Part shown: one piece after another, positions 33,606 through 42,295 of the stretch
How positions within the stretch are numbered: position 1 is the first letter of the stretch
How the letters are laid out: each line of letters begins with the position of its first letter
Source of the DNA: Streptomyces sp. CB02959
GTDB lineage: Bacteria; Actinomycetota; Actinomycetes; Streptomycetales; Streptomycetaceae
Reading direction: 5' to 3'
Length of the DNA stretch: 64,000 nucleotides
NCBI RefSeq assembly: GCF_002803155.1
Contig: NZ_NNBP01000034.1
Coordinates: forward strand, 36,341 to 100,340
The notes under the pieces: model-generated
What the model was told of the DNA's origin: nothing
What the model saw: only the letters and a program-made list of their open reading frames with translations
Database searches by the model: none
Program-made: the position numbers and the translations under genes

Positions 33606-33744
33606 TCACCCCGCGAGGTAGTCCAGGACCGGCGCAGTGGGGGGCAAGCGTCAGGTCCGTGACGATGTGGCTCGCCAAGATGGCCTCCGACAACGGCGCG
33701 GCAAGCTCGCCGACCTGTGATGGGAGGTGCACCAAGCCTGTGTG

Positions 33745-33845
33745 ACAAGCCACAAGCTCACAGCATCGCCTCCTCCCCCACTCCCACCAGTCCCGATTGG
33801 TGGCGTGCTGCTGGAGATACGGCGACTGGGCGTGGACCAACCGCG
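33745..33845 (-). pseudogene. DUF255 protein, N-terminal stub 2
   Basis: The minus strand reads RLVHAQSPYLQQHATN and then RDWWEWG with a lost base before EEAM. The stretch 33793-33840 is a direct near-copy of 30813-30860 and the two stubs differ where they end. This one continues a little further into the DUF255 domain, but with a deletion and a frameshift. Confidence 0.65.
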
Positions 33846-34005
33846 GCCCTACTCGCCCGGCTCAGGGCGAAGTACCCGGGTGCTCGGGAACCCCCGACGT
33901 CGCGGTCGGCGCTCTCGGGCAGCCTCTCCATATGGGCCGTGGGGCTACCCAGGGGTCGGCCAAGGGCGAGCCCAAAGGGGGCAGTGGAATGATCTTGACC
34001 GGACC

Positions 34006-34375
34006 CTACTGGGCTTCTTCGTGGCGCAGGCGGCAGGTCACAGCGGCCCACCAGGGGATGAGGAAGAGCGCGATCAGGACGAGGCCGAGCAGGGGCGGCG
34101 CCGGTCGTGCCGCGCCCAGCGCGAGGCAGCCGACGGCGGCCGCCGCGCACGTCCGTGACAGCACGCGGTACAGGTCACGCTTGGCGCGCCAGGCTGGGAG
34201 GGTAGCGGCCACCAGCATCGTGCTCGTGATGACGACGGCTGCGCCGCCGCACAGGACCCAGGCCGTGGCGCTGGGAGTGCGTGCCGCGTGGCTGTGCTCG
34301 ACGAGGTCGACCATCGCGGCGCCCATGGCGGCCACCGCGGCCGTGAGCGGCAGATGCGCCAGCTCCCACCGTGCG
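34006..34375 (-). pseudogene. Low-temperature-requirement A (LtrA)-like membrane protein, C-terminal fragment
   Basis: The minus strand from about 34375 reads WELAHLPLTAAVAAMGAAMV, then ATAWVLCGGAAVVITSTM and further hydrophobic helices to a stop at 34006. This is the C-terminal region of the LtrA family of multi-helix membrane proteins. The N-terminal two thirds are absent: the plus-strand fragment next door starts where it ends. Confidence 0.65.
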
Positions 34376-34576
34376 GTGCCCGTCGCCGTCGGCTACGGCG
34401 ACCCCAAGTCGGTCGTCCCGCGTGACATGACGGTCGCGATGACGGTGAAGAAGGGGACGGGCAAGAAGGACATCAAGCTGACTATCCCCAACCAGGACAT
34501 CACACCGCAGAAGGAAGCCGCCCTGAAGAAGCAGCTCAACACCGGCCTCAAAGCCGCTGGCTGCCCGACAGCCTGA
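34376..34576 (+). pseudogene. Unknown protein, C-terminal fragment
   Basis: Plus-strand frame GYGDPKSVVPRDMTVAMTVK, then DIKLTIPNQDITPQKEAALKK to a TGA at 34576. It has the look of real coding sequence without a start, joined back-to-back to the LtrA fragment. The family is not recognised. Confidence 0.4.
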
Positions 34577-34755
34577 CGCGCCCCCCACTGGGCGTTGGCC
34601 GGTGACGAACACCAGGCCATGGGACTTGCTGCTTCCGGCGGGTCGGCCGGAAGCAGACCGGGTGCCAGGCGGGGGCCGGGCCTACGCCTCCGATGCCGAT
34701 CCAGGACTCCTTGGCGGAAGGGTGAGGGTGACTTCACCAGCGGAGGTCTTGAGGA

Positions 34756-35322
34756 TCAGCGTCTTGTCCCCGCGGCCGATAGCCCTGTCTGAGCTCGGGC
34801 ATGGAGGAGGCGGTGGTGTCTGGCCACATCACCGCGTCGGGTACCCGGGCGTGGCCGGCGTGGCCGTGTTCTGCCCGGTGGGCTGCGCGGACACGCTCCA
34901 GGAGCGCTCAGAGCAGGGGGCTCGAACGTCGCCCGCGGGCCTTCGGTGAGCTCGTGGATCAGGGTGCTGAGCCCGGCGCACCCCAGGGTGCGGTGGGCGT
35001 AGTCGATCGCAGCGAGAACCAGGCGCTGGCAGGCGGCCATGCTGTCAGCCGCCACGGCGCCAAGGGCGCTGCGGGTGAGGTCGTCGTCGAGGCACAGGCG
35101 GCCGCAGCCGCAGAACCCCATGCGCTTGACCAGAGCGAGGGACTGTTCCTGGGGAAGGCGGTCGGCGATCGCGTCGATCGCCACGAAACCGAAGTCGATA
35201 GCGATCTGGTACCCGTGATGGCACACCTTCGGGTCGACGGCGAATTCGCCGCTCAGTGGGGCGTGGAAGCGAGTGACAGCCGGCGGCCGCGAGGCGCGGC
35301 GGCGAGGGCGAGAAGACGGCAT
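34756..35322 (-). CDS. Hypothetical protein, possibly frameshifted at the C-terminus
   Basis: ATG 35322 opens a frame of 188 residues. The middle part is convincing protein: DPKVCHHGYQIAIDFGFVAI, LVKRMGFCGCGRLCLDDDL, AACQRLVLAAIDYAHRTLG and LSTLIHELTEG. After that it turns into Arg/Pro-rich low-complexity sequence, while the next frame gives ERSWSVSAQPTGQNTATPA to a stop, so a base was probably lost near 34915. The cysteine cluster (GFCGCGRLC) is striking, but I do not recognise a family. No ribosome site is apparent. Confidence 0.45.
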   Translation of the reverse strand: MPSSRPRRRASRPPAVTRFHAPLSGEFAVDPKVCHHGYQIAIDFGFVAIDAIADRLPQEQSLALVKRMGFCGCGRLCLDDDLTRSALGAVAADSMAACQRLVLAAIDYAHRTLGCAGLSTLIHELTEGPRATFEPPALSAPGACPRSPPGRTRPRRPRPGTRRGDVARHHRLLHARAQTGLSAAGTRR

Positions 35323-35377
35323 GCCGGGCTCAACAGGCCCAGGGCGCGCGTGGTGCCGCAGCGCCCCCACCTGGCGC

Positions 35378-35470
35378 AGCGGAGCCGGGGTTCGAGGACA
35401 TCGACGACGACCAAGAACTGGTCCTTGAGGACCTAACCCGAGAGCAGGTCCAGGACGGCCGTGTCCGGTG
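35378..35470 (+). pseudogene. Acidic C-terminal tail of an unknown protein
   Basis: A plus-strand frame reads FEDIDDDQELVLEDLTREQV and stops at TGA 35470, immediately before the IS5 remnant. It looks like the end of a gene whose body is no longer present. Weak evidence. Confidence 0.25.
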
Positions 35471-35612
35471 AATCGTCATTCGTGGAGCCAGAGTCGGACG
35501 GCGGCGGCTGCGACCGTGCCGTGGAAGACGTAGGCGCGCTTGTCGTCGCGCGTAGCCACGGCTCGGAAGCCCTTCAGCCTGTTGATCAGTCGCTCGACTT
35601 CGTTCAAGTATC
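35467..35612 (-). repeat. IS5 transposase 3' remnant A
   Basis: The minus strand encodes NEVERLINRLKGFRAVATRD, DKRAYVFHGTVAAAAVRLWL and a stop, the last 45 residues of an IS5-family transposase. About 130 bases are roughly 90% identical to the stretch at 38876-39010 in the same orientation. Both copies lose similarity at the same codon, just before NEVERL. It lies 20 bases beyond the end of the response regulator gene. Confidence 0.8.
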
Positions 35613-35631
35613 TTGCATAGGTGAGGCCGGG

Positions 35632-36327
35632 TCAGGGTCGGCAGACTCCGTGCTCCCAGGCCCAGGCAGCGATGCCGACCCGGTTGCGCACCCCCAGCTT
35701 GCGCTGGACGCTCGCGACGTGGTTCTTCACCGTCCCGGTGGCGATGAAGAGCTGCGCCGCGATCTCGGCGTTGGTGCAGCCGCCGGCCAGCAGTGTCACG
35801 ATCTCCCGCTCACGGTCGGTCAGCGGTTCCGCTCCTTCGTCCGGGTCCATCGCGGTCGGACCGGCGGTGAGTTCGCGCAGCAGCCGGACCGTGACCTGCG
35901 GACTGATCAGGGTGTCCCCGACCGCAGCCGCGCGGACCGCCTCGATCAGCAGGGTCGGACCCGATCGTTTGAGAAGGAAGCCGGCAGCGCCGTTTCGGAG
36001 CGCGGCGTGCACGTACTCGTCCAGGTCGAACGTGGTCACCACGACCACCCGGAGGGGGACGGCCACGTCGGGGCCGGCCAGCAGGCGGGTGAGTTCGAGC
36101 CCGTCGACGCGTGGCATGCGGATGTCCGCGAGGACCACGTCCGGCCGCAACCGCCGGGCCAGCTCGACCGCTGCGCCGCCATCCGCGGCCTCACCGACGA
36201 CCTGGATGTCCGGCTGGGCGTCGAGGACCATCCGGAAGGCACTGCGGATGCTCTCCTGGTCGTCGGCGAGCAGGACGCGGATCGGGCCGGTGCCGGTCGG
36301 CGCCGTGGTCGTCGGGGCGTTGCTCAT
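35632..36327 (-). CDS. NarL/LuxR-family response regulator
   Basis: 231 residues. Receiver domain: IRVLLADDQESIRSAFRMVL, phospho-acceptor Asp in VVLADIRMPRVDG, Thr in VVTTFDLDEYV and Lys in GFLLKRSG. LuxR HTH: LTDREREIVTLLAGGCTNAEIA and GTVKNHVASVQRKLG. Its ATG overlaps the stop of the kinase gene upstream (ATGA), so the two are co-translated. The divergent membrane-protein pair on the other side of the kinase is the natural target. Confidence 0.95.
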   Translation of the reverse strand: MSNAPTTTAPTGTGPIRVLLADDQESIRSAFRMVLDAQPDIQVVGEAADGGAAVELARRLRPDVVLADIRMPRVDGLELTRLLAGPDVAVPLRVVVVTTFDLDEYVHAALRNGAAGFLLKRSGPTLLIEAVRAAAVGDTLISPQVTVRLLRELTAGPTAMDPDEGAEPLTDREREIVTLLAGGCTNAEIAAQLFIATGTVKNHVASVQRKLGVRNRVGIAAWAWEHGVCRP

Positions 36328-37544
36328 CGGGGCTGGGCCTTTCCGGGGCGGAAGGGGATGGGGAAGGAGGGTCGGCGGGCGCCTCGGTCACCTGCGAGCG
36401 GCAGCTCGGCCGCCAGGTGCCAGCCGCCGCCGGGGCGGGGCCCGGCGGTCAGCGATCCGCCGAGCGAGGCCACCCGCTCGGCCAGGCCGGGCAGCCCCAG
36501 CCCACCGGCCCGGTCGCCGCGCTGCTGCGGCCGTCCGGCCGGGGCGCCGTTGCTGACGTCGACGCTGAGCGCGGACGCCGACCGGTCCAGCGTCACGGTC
36601 ACGTCCGCGTCCGGCGCGTGGCGACGCACGTTGGTCAGCGCCTCCACCACGATCCGGTACGCCGTGCCGGAGACCTCGCGGGCGACGTGGTCGAGCAGGC
36701 CCGGGGCGAGAGCGAGTTCGGTCCGACCCGCGCTCGACTCACGGAAGCGCCGGACCAGTTCGGGCACCTCGTCCAGGCCCTTGACCGACTGCCGGGGGTC
36801 GCCGTCCTGCTGGTCGTGGAGCATGTGCACGGTGCGGTCCATCGCGGCCAGAGCCCGGAGCCCAGCCTCTTCGACCCGCCGCAGGGCGTCGAGCGCGACA
36901 CCCGGATCGTCCGACCCGAGGAACCGCCCGGTCTGCGCCTGCGCGACCATCTCGCTGACGTCATGGGCGACGAAGTCGTGCAGGTCCCGGGCCAGGTCCA
37001 GGCGCTGCCGTCGCCGGGCCTCGGCCACCGAGCTGACCCGCCGGGCGTCCAGCACCCGCAGGTACACCCCGCCCGCCGCCGCGCCGGTCGCCAGCAGCGA
37101 CCAGAAGACGCAGGCGCCGACGATGCCGCGGACCGAGTCGGTGCTCCAGGCGCGCAGCACCCACAGGGTCACCGCGAGGTGGGCCAGCGTTCCGGTCGCG
37201 ATCGCCTGCGGTGGCGGGGCGTGGCGCGCGGTCGGCACCAGCACGGCGAGCAGGGCGACGGCTTCCAGCGTGCCGATCGTGCCCGGCCCGGGGCCGGCCG
37301 CTCCGGACGGATGAGCGACCGTCACGACGAGCGAGGCCGCGGCGGCGGCTCCGGTCGCCCAGGCGATCAGCGGACGCGACCGCGACCGGCCCGCGAAGAC
37401 GAGCAGCGCCGCCGCGCCGGACAGGACGGCCGGGATCATGATGATCAACACAACCCCGACGGTACGCGTGCGGGCACCGTGCGCGCCTGTGCCTTTCGGC
37501 ATATCCGCGACCGGCCCGTCCGCGATCTCGATGCCCAACGGCAT
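36324..37544 (-). CDS. Sensor histidine kinase (HisKA_3 type)
   Basis: ATG 37544 gives 406 residues; upstream codons run into the divergent gene. About five hydrophobic segments (residues 35-180) precede RQRLDLARDLHDFVAHDVSEMVAQAQ, which holds the phospho-acceptor His. The HATPase_c domain has VEALTNVRRHAPDADV and GGLGLPGLAERVASLGG. It phosphorylates the overlapping downstream regulator. It starts only 38 bases from the divergent membrane protein gene, so the promoters are back to back. The signal is unknown. Confidence 0.93.
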   Translation of the reverse strand: MPLGIEIADGPVADMPKGTGAHGARTRTVGVVLIIMIPAVLSGAAALLVFAGRSRSRPLIAWATGAAAAASLVVTVAHPSGAAGPGPGTIGTLEAVALLAVLVPTARHAPPPQAIATGTLAHLAVTLWVLRAWSTDSVRGIVGACVFWSLLATGAAAGGVYLRVLDARRVSSVAEARRRQRLDLARDLHDFVAHDVSEMVAQAQTGRFLGSDDPGVALDALRRVEEAGLRALAAMDRTVHMLHDQQDGDPRQSVKGLDEVPELVRRFRESSAGRTELALAPGLLDHVAREVSGTAYRIVVEALTNVRRHAPDADVTVTLDRSASALSVDVSNGAPAGRPQQRGDRAGGLGLPGLAERVASLGGSLTAGPRPGGGWHLAAELPLAGDRGARRPSFPIPFRPGKAQPR

Positions 37545-37581
37545 ATGTCCGCGCGGGTGGTGGCCTGACCAGGCTTGAGGC

Positions 37582-38211
37582 ATGACCGCGACCCAGTCGG
37601 CCCGACCGACCACCGCCCCGACACCCGAGCGCACGAAGCGGGGCTCCGCGAAGCCGAAGCCCAAGTACGTGCCCGGCACCCCCCGTTGGGCCCAGCTCGC
37701 CGCCCATGCAGTCCCGCTGGTGGTGCTGCCCTCCAGCATCTGGCGGCTGCTCATGACCGCCGGAGCAGCCGGGGTCGACCACTCCACGAACCCGGGCTAC
37801 CGCTCCCAGCTCAGCGACTACCTCTACGTCCTCCTCCTGTCCGCGGTCTGCGAGGGGCTCGCGCTGCTGACCCTCGGTCTCGTCAAGCCCTGGGGCGAGG
37901 TCTTCCCGCGCTGGATACCCCTCCTGGGCGGACGCCGCGTGCCGATCAAAGCGGCGGTGATCCCGGCGACCGTCGGCGCGACCCTGCTGGTGCTGCTCGC
38001 CGCGTACTTCTTCCTGAACCCCATCCTCTTCCACATCCACTTCACGCCGTCGATCGGCGACAAGGGGACGGCCACCTCGCACCTGGAGGTCAGCGGGTGG
38101 TCGCAGGTGCTGTTCGTGGCCTGCTACCTGCCGCTGATGGCCTGGCCGGTGCTGGTCGGCGCCGTCACCCACGCCTACTACCGCCGCCGCGCCACCACGG
38201 AAGGACGATGA
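37582..38211 (+). CDS. Integral membrane protein, tandem paralogue 1
   Basis: 209 residues from ATG 37582. After a basic, Pro/Thr-rich cytoplasmic start there are four to five helices, with VPLVVLPSSIWRLL, LYVLLLSAVCEGLALLTLGLV and RRVPIKAAVIPATVGATLLVLL. The motif GEVFPRWIP is shared with the next gene, which is a clear paralogue. No characterised family recognised. It is divergent from the kinase/regulator pair and probably controlled by it, possibly as target or accessory sensor. Confidence 0.8.
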   Translation: MTATQSARPTTAPTPERTKRGSAKPKPKYVPGTPRWAQLAAHAVPLVVLPSSIWRLLMTAGAAGVDHSTNPGYRSQLSDYLYVLLLSAVCEGLALLTLGLVKPWGEVFPRWIPLLGGRRVPIKAAVIPATVGATLLVLLAAYFFLNPILFHIHFTPSIGDKGTATSHLEVSGWSQVLFVACYLPLMAWPVLVGAVTHAYYRRRATTEGR

Positions 38212-38212
38212 G

Positions 38213-38845
38213 ATGAGCGAGCTGACACCGAGCGGGCGGCTCCGCGCCGCCTGGACCGCCATCCACACCCCCGCGGCGGGAGTCCCGCGCGGTGCCCGCC
38301 TCGCGGCCGCCGTCATCCCGTTCACCGTGCTACCCGCGAGCATCTGGCGGATCGCCGGGATCACCTTCCACCTGCCGCTCGACGGCGGTCTGCACCCGGG
38401 ACACGGGCAGGTTCCGGTCTGGCTTCCGATGGAGGTCTACGTCCTCCTGATCTCGGTCCTGTCCGAAGTGCTGGCGCTGCTGGCCTTCGGCCTGACCGCG
38501 GTCTGGGGCGAGGTCTGGCCGCACTGGATCCCTCGCCTGCGGGGCCGACCGGTCCCGGTGCTCGCGGCCGTGATTCCCGCCGGGCTCGGCGCCACGATCC
38601 TGACCACGATGTGGAGCTGGGCCGCCGTCACCGCGGCGTTCGGCAGGACCGCCGAGTGGCGGCCGCTGCCGCCCGACAACCCGATGACCCTGCACGACTG
38701 GCACTCGGCACTGCTGGCCGTCGCCTACGCGCCGCTCGTACTGTGGGGCCCGCTGCTCGGCTGGCTGACCGTCGCCTACTGGCGCCGCCGCGCGGGGCAC
38801 GCCCCCCGGCCCGCCGTGGCGGTGGCCGGCGTGACGCCCCGATGA
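38213..38845 (+). CDS. Integral membrane protein, tandem paralogue 2
   Basis: 210 residues; its ATG lies one base after the previous stop, so the pair is co-translated. It aligns with its neighbour along the whole length: VIPFTVLPASIWRIAG, VYVLLISVLSEVLALLAFGL, GEVWPHWIPRLRGRPVPVLAAVIP and a last helix LGWLTVAYWRRRA. Duplication of one gene is evident. Function unknown. An IS5 transposase remnant begins 30 bases after its stop. Confidence 0.8.
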   Translation: MSELTPSGRLRAAWTAIHTPAAGVPRGARLAAAVIPFTVLPASIWRIAGITFHLPLDGGLHPGHGQVPVWLPMEVYVLLISVLSEVLALLAFGLTAVWGEVWPHWIPRLRGRPVPVLAAVIPAGLGATILTTMWSWAAVTAAFGRTAEWRPLPPDNPMTLHDWHSALLAVAYAPLVLWGPLLGWLTVAYWRRRAGHAPRPAVAVAGVTPR

Positions 38846-38875
38846 GACGGCGCCTGATGCTGGTTCCGCCTCCGG

Positions 38876-39125
38876 CGAATCGCCATGCGTGGAGCCAGAG
38901 TCGGACGGCGACGGCTGTGACCGTTCCGTGGAAGACGTAGGCGCGCTTGTCGTAGCGCGTCGCCACGGCTCGGAAGCCCTTCAGCTGTTGATCAGTCGCT
39001 CGACTTCGTTGCGGTGCCCGGGGAGTGCTCGGCGCACAACCGGCAACGTCCCCAAGGCCACGGCGGGCTCTCGGAGCCGGTGGCCGCGCCGGCGAGAAGT
39101 CGCACCACCTCGCTGACTGGCGCCC
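38876..39125 (-). repeat. IS5 transposase 3' remnant B
   Basis: The minus strand encodes KGFRAVATRYDKRAYVFHG and RLWLH at the end of an IS5-family transposase, with one base lost in CTGATCAACAGCTG compared with remnant A. Similarity to remnant A covers 38876-39010; beyond that it extends a little further (RNEVERL) and then degenerates. Same orientation as remnant A, with 3.3 kb between them. Confidence 0.75.
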
Positions 39126-39182
39126 CATCAGTTGCCGTCGAGTTTGGCGTCACCCCAGTGCAGCGGCGCCGTTGTCCCGGGC

Positions 39183-39833
39183 GTGGAATGGACGCAGTTG
39201 CTCAAGGACCTCGCCGACACAGTGGCGGTACGAAACGATCAAGTGAACGCTGTGCGCAACACCAGCACGCACGTGGCCGAGCTGACCGCGCGGGCCATCG
39301 CCGCCGGCGCTCCGAGCGCGCCCCTCACCCGCATCTTGGCGAAACTGGAACCAGTCGTCGCACCTGACCGGCCGCACACAGGGATGTCCCTCGCCGTCCC
39401 GCCGCCGCGCGCAGATATCCTGCCCCCGCCATCCGACCCGCCGCTGACTCCCGAGGACTACCCGGCGATCGTTCGCCAACTCCTGGACGCCTTCGCCGCC
39501 CGCGACAACCCCCGGCGGCTGACCATCACACAAATCGCCCACCACCTTGTCGGTGCCGATCAGGCTACCTGGGGCCGGGGGAAAGGGCGACGAGACCGGC
39601 TGGCCATGATCGGCCGCACCATCGGGACCGAACTGCGACGAGCCGGCATGAAGGTCCCTCATAGGCGCCTCGACAGTGCAGTTGACCCCCAGCGGCCGAC
39701 CGTCTACAGACTCGCCGGCATCGAGCGCGCTCTGCAGATGGGCGGCTGGCAGTGCCCAGAAGCAGAGGACGGGCGCCCGCATCGGGTGCGGTTCGCCACC
39801 GATGAGGAACATCGGAACGGAAAGCACCGGTAG
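39183..39833 (+). CDS. Hypothetical protein with winged-helix-like C-terminus, probably 5'-truncated
   Basis: GTG 39183 opens VEWTQLLKDLADTVAVRNDQ, giving 216 residues. Residues 90-205 (EDYPAIVRQLLDAFAARDNPRRLTIT, IAHHLVGADQ, MIGRTIGTELRRAG, RPTVYRLAGIERAL) look like a winged-helix DNA-binding fold of the kind seen in plasmid or helicase-loader proteins. The sequence upstream is IS remnant, so an N-terminal part may be lost. The family is not recognised. Confidence 0.55.
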   Translation: MEWTQLLKDLADTVAVRNDQVNAVRNTSTHVAELTARAIAAGAPSAPLTRILAKLEPVVAPDRPHTGMSLAVPPPRADILPPPSDPPLTPEDYPAIVRQLLDAFAARDNPRRLTITQIAHHLVGADQATWGRGKGRRDRLAMIGRTIGTELRRAGMKVPHRRLDSAVDPQRPTVYRLAGIERALQMGGWQCPEAEDGRPHRVRFATDEEHRNGKHR

Positions 39834-39944
39834 CGACAGTTCACCTGGCCCGGACCGGCTCACCGCGCAGCCCCCGACACCTCGTCGACCTACCGCCAGT
39901 TGTGGCGGCCGTGCCGCCATCCGCGGAAGCCGTCGTGGTCGTGC

Positions 39945-40108
39945 CGCCATCCCTCGCCCCGGAAACCCTCACCGCCCCGCCGACCCCGCTCGGCCGAGCC
40001 GGTCGTCCCGACGAGGTCGCCGCCACCGCCCTCTACCTCGCTGGGGGCCACAGCTCCTTCACCACCGGCGCGGAACTGTTCGTCGACGGCGGCGTCACCC
40101 AGCTCTAG
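39945..40108 (+). pseudogene. SDR oxidoreductase, C-terminal fragment
   Basis: A plus-strand frame reads PLGRAGRPDEVAATALYLAG, then TTGAELFVDGGVTQL and a stop at 40108, the invariant ending of classical short-chain dehydrogenases. Nothing of the cofactor-binding or catalytic part precedes it. Confidence 0.75.
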
Positions 40109-40324
40109 GACGAAACCGCCTCTCGCCAGGTGCATTGGATGATCCGACGCGGCGCCGAGCTGTGGCCGCTCGATGAAGTGCACAGTGGTCCAAGGTGACC
40201 GTCCGGGGCCGCCTTTCCTTCGGCTGGGCTGGACAGCAGGCCGGCGGCGCGGCGGAATCGATGCGATGCGACAGGCCGTCCCTTCTTCCGACCGTCCTGG
40301 CAGCGTTCCGGAGAGGGTTCCATT

Positions 40325-40687
40325 GTGGGCACCGCAATCATGGTGACTGTCACCGCTGTGCTGTGGGGCTTCGCACTATGGGCTCCCGTCAGGGCATGGT
40401 GGCTGAAGTGGAGCGGCCTGCGCGCCGAAGGTCGCGTGGTCGGCCGCGAGGTGGTGGACAGGGACGAAAACCACCACACCAACGTGACCATCTCGTTCAC
40501 CGACAACAGTGGCCGGCAGCGGGAGATCAACGCCCGTCTCATGGTGACGAAGTCTGCCCCGGACATCGGGACCGGAGTTCCCGTCGCCTACCGTCCCGGA
40601 CGCCCGGACAAGGCCCGGATGCTGGCATACACCTGGAAGACCAACGTCCGATCGGGTCTGCTCCTTCTGTCTTTGGCGGTGTTCTGA
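40325..40687 (+). CDS. DUF3592 small membrane protein
   Basis: GTG 40325 follows GGAGAGG; 120 residues. One N-terminal helix (MVTVTAVLWGFALWAPV), a beta-rich soluble middle (VVGREVVDRDENHHTNVTIS, YRPGRPDKARML) and a final hydrophobic helix LLLLSLAVF make the DUF3592 pattern. The C-terminus is short after the second helix. Function of the family is unknown. Stands alone between debris and the HxlR gene. Confidence 0.75.
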   Translation: MGTAIMVTVTAVLWGFALWAPVRAWWLKWSGLRAEGRVVGREVVDRDENHHTNVTISFTDNSGRQREINARLMVTKSAPDIGTGVPVAYRPGRPDKARMLAYTWKTNVRSGLLLLSLAVF

Positions 40688-40778
40688 CTGGTGGGCCTCA
40701 TCCCCTATTTCGCAAGGTGACGCGGCAGACACCACCCGGGCGTTGATGATGGCCCCGCTGGTGCGCATCCTGCCCCGG

Positions 40779-41156
40779 TCACTGCACGGCCGACTCAGGA
40801 GTGAGGGCGTTGTCGATGTTGTCCTCGACCCACGAGCGGAGGGCGTTGAGCGGGATCGCGGCGCTCTGTCCGAGGGGGGTGAGCGCGTATTCGACGTGCA
40901 GGGGGACGGCGGGATAGATCGTGCGGTCGAGGATGCCGAAGTCCTCCAGGCGGCGGAGCGTCTGGGTGAGCACCTTGGGGCTGACGCCCTGGAGCCTGCG
41001 CTGGAGTTCTCCGAAGCGCAGGGGCCCGTCCTCGAGGGCGCCGATGGCCAGCGCGGACCACTTGTTGGCGAGCAGGTCGAGCAGGGCTCGGCAGGGGCAC
41101 TGGGCGGCGTAGACGTCGTGGTGCGCGTGCTGGCCGCTGGGGCAGGTGGTCGTCAT
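40779..41156 (-). CDS. HxlR-family transcriptional regulator
   Basis: ATG 41156 gives 125 residues; an upstream in-frame start at 41186 is less likely because it enters the operator region. The HxlR domain is complete: CPCRALLDLLANKWSALAIG with the conserved Cys, FGELQRRLQGVSPKVLTQTLRRLEDFG and VEYALTPLGQSA. Members sense quinones, aldehydes or oxidants through the Cys and control adjacent oxidoreductases. It is divergent from such an oxidoreductase with two palindromes between them. Confidence 0.94.
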   Translation of the reverse strand: MTTTCPSGQHAHHDVYAAQCPCRALLDLLANKWSALAIGALEDGPLRFGELQRRLQGVSPKVLTQTLRRLEDFGILDRTIYPAVPLHVEYALTPLGQSAAIPLNALRSWVEDNIDNALTPESAVQ

Positions 41157-41177
41157 GCTCGCATTCCTCACCAGGAC

Positions 41178-41230
41178 ACTTCCCATTGGGAAGTACTAGA
41201 CCTTGAAGGTAACTATACCCCTGGGGATAG
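41178..41230. promoter_or_regulatory. Divergent HxlR operators
   Basis: A perfect palindrome ACTTCCC-ATT-GGGAAGT (41178-41194), continued by AAGTACTAG, and a near-palindrome CTATACCCCTGGGGATAG (41213-41230) lie between the divergent HxlR and oxidoreductase genes. GTACTT/AAGTAC elements are typical of HxlR binding sites. Confidence 0.65.
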
Positions 41231-41297
41231 CGTCGCCGACGTCAATAGGAGGACCCGCCGAGGTCCTTCTACACAGTGGCTTTTCAGGAGATGACGC

Positions 41298-42266
41298 ATG
41301 TCCGCAGACACGATGCGCGCGGTGGTCCAGGACGGCTTCGGAGGACCGGAGGTGCTGCGGATCCAGCAGGTACCGCGCCCGGCGCCGCTCCCCACCGAGG
41401 TGCTGGTTCGGGTGCACGCGGCCGGGATCAACCCAGTGGACTGGAAGACCCGCGGCGGCGCCGGTATGGCCGGCCTGCTGGGTGAGCCGCCGTTCACCCT
41501 GGGCTGGGACGTGTCGGGGGTGGTGGAGGAGGTCGGCTTCGGTGTCACCACACTGAAGGCCGGCGACGAGGTGTACGGCATGCCGTGGTTCCCGCGCGTC
41601 GCGAACGCCTACGCCGAGTACGTGACCGCCCCGGCCCGGCAGTTCGCCCGCAGGCCCGCCACCCTCGACCACGTGCACGCCGCCGCCGTGCCACTGGCGG
41701 CGCTGACCGCCTGGCAGGCCGTGGTCGACACCGCTCACCTGCAGGCCGGCCAGCGCGTCCTGGTCACCGCCGCCGCCGGCGGGGTCGGCCACTTCGCGGT
41801 CCAGTTCGCCCGGCACCTGGGCGCCCACGTGATCGCCACCGCCAGCACCGCCCGCCACCCCTGGCTCAAGGAGCTCGGCGCCAACGAGACCATCGACTAC
41901 ACCACCACCCGTTTCGAGGACGCCGTCGTCGACGTCGATGTCGTCATCGACCTGGTGGGCGATGCCCACGACCGGACCAGCACCCGCTCGCTGAAGGTCC
42001 TGCGCCCCGGTGGCCTGCTGGTCGCGATCCCCGCCGGTGTCTCCCCGGAGCTGGCCCAGGCCGCCGAGGCGGCCGACGTGCGGGTCACCCCGTTCCTGGT
42101 CGAGCCGGACGGTGCCGGGCTGACGATGATCGCGGACCTGATCGATGCGGGCCGTGTCGCCGTGGAGGTGGAGGAGACCTTCCCACTGGAGCAGGCGGGC
42201 GTGGCCCACGCTCGCGGCGAGGCCGGCCGCACCCGCGGCAAGCTCGTCCTCACCGTCGTCAACTGA
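41298..42266 (+). CDS. Zinc-independent NADP-dependent alcohol/quinone oxidoreductase (MDR)
   Basis: 322 residues with GGAG upstream of ATG 41298. N-terminal GroES-like domain: VLVRVHAAGINPVDWKTRGG and LGWDVSGVVEEVG. Rossmann domain with AAAGGVGHFAVQFARHLGAHV, of the AxxGGVG type found in quinone oxidoreductases; the structural-zinc Cys cluster is absent. Expected to reduce quinones or enones with NADPH. First gene of a three-gene operon under the divergent HxlR regulator. Confidence 0.93.
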   Translation: MSADTMRAVVQDGFGGPEVLRIQQVPRPAPLPTEVLVRVHAAGINPVDWKTRGGAGMAGLLGEPPFTLGWDVSGVVEEVGFGVTTLKAGDEVYGMPWFPRVANAYAEYVTAPARQFARRPATLDHVHAAAVPLAALTAWQAVVDTAHLQAGQRVLVTAAAGGVGHFAVQFARHLGAHVIATASTARHPWLKELGANETIDYTTTRFEDAVVDVDVVIDLVGDAHDRTSTRSLKVLRPGGLLVAIPAGVSPELAQAAEAADVRVTPFLVEPDGAGLTMIADLIDAGRVAVEVEETFPLEQAGVAHARGEAGRTRGKLVLTVVN

Positions 42267-42295
42267 CCACCCCGACGCGAACTTTGGAGTCGCAC

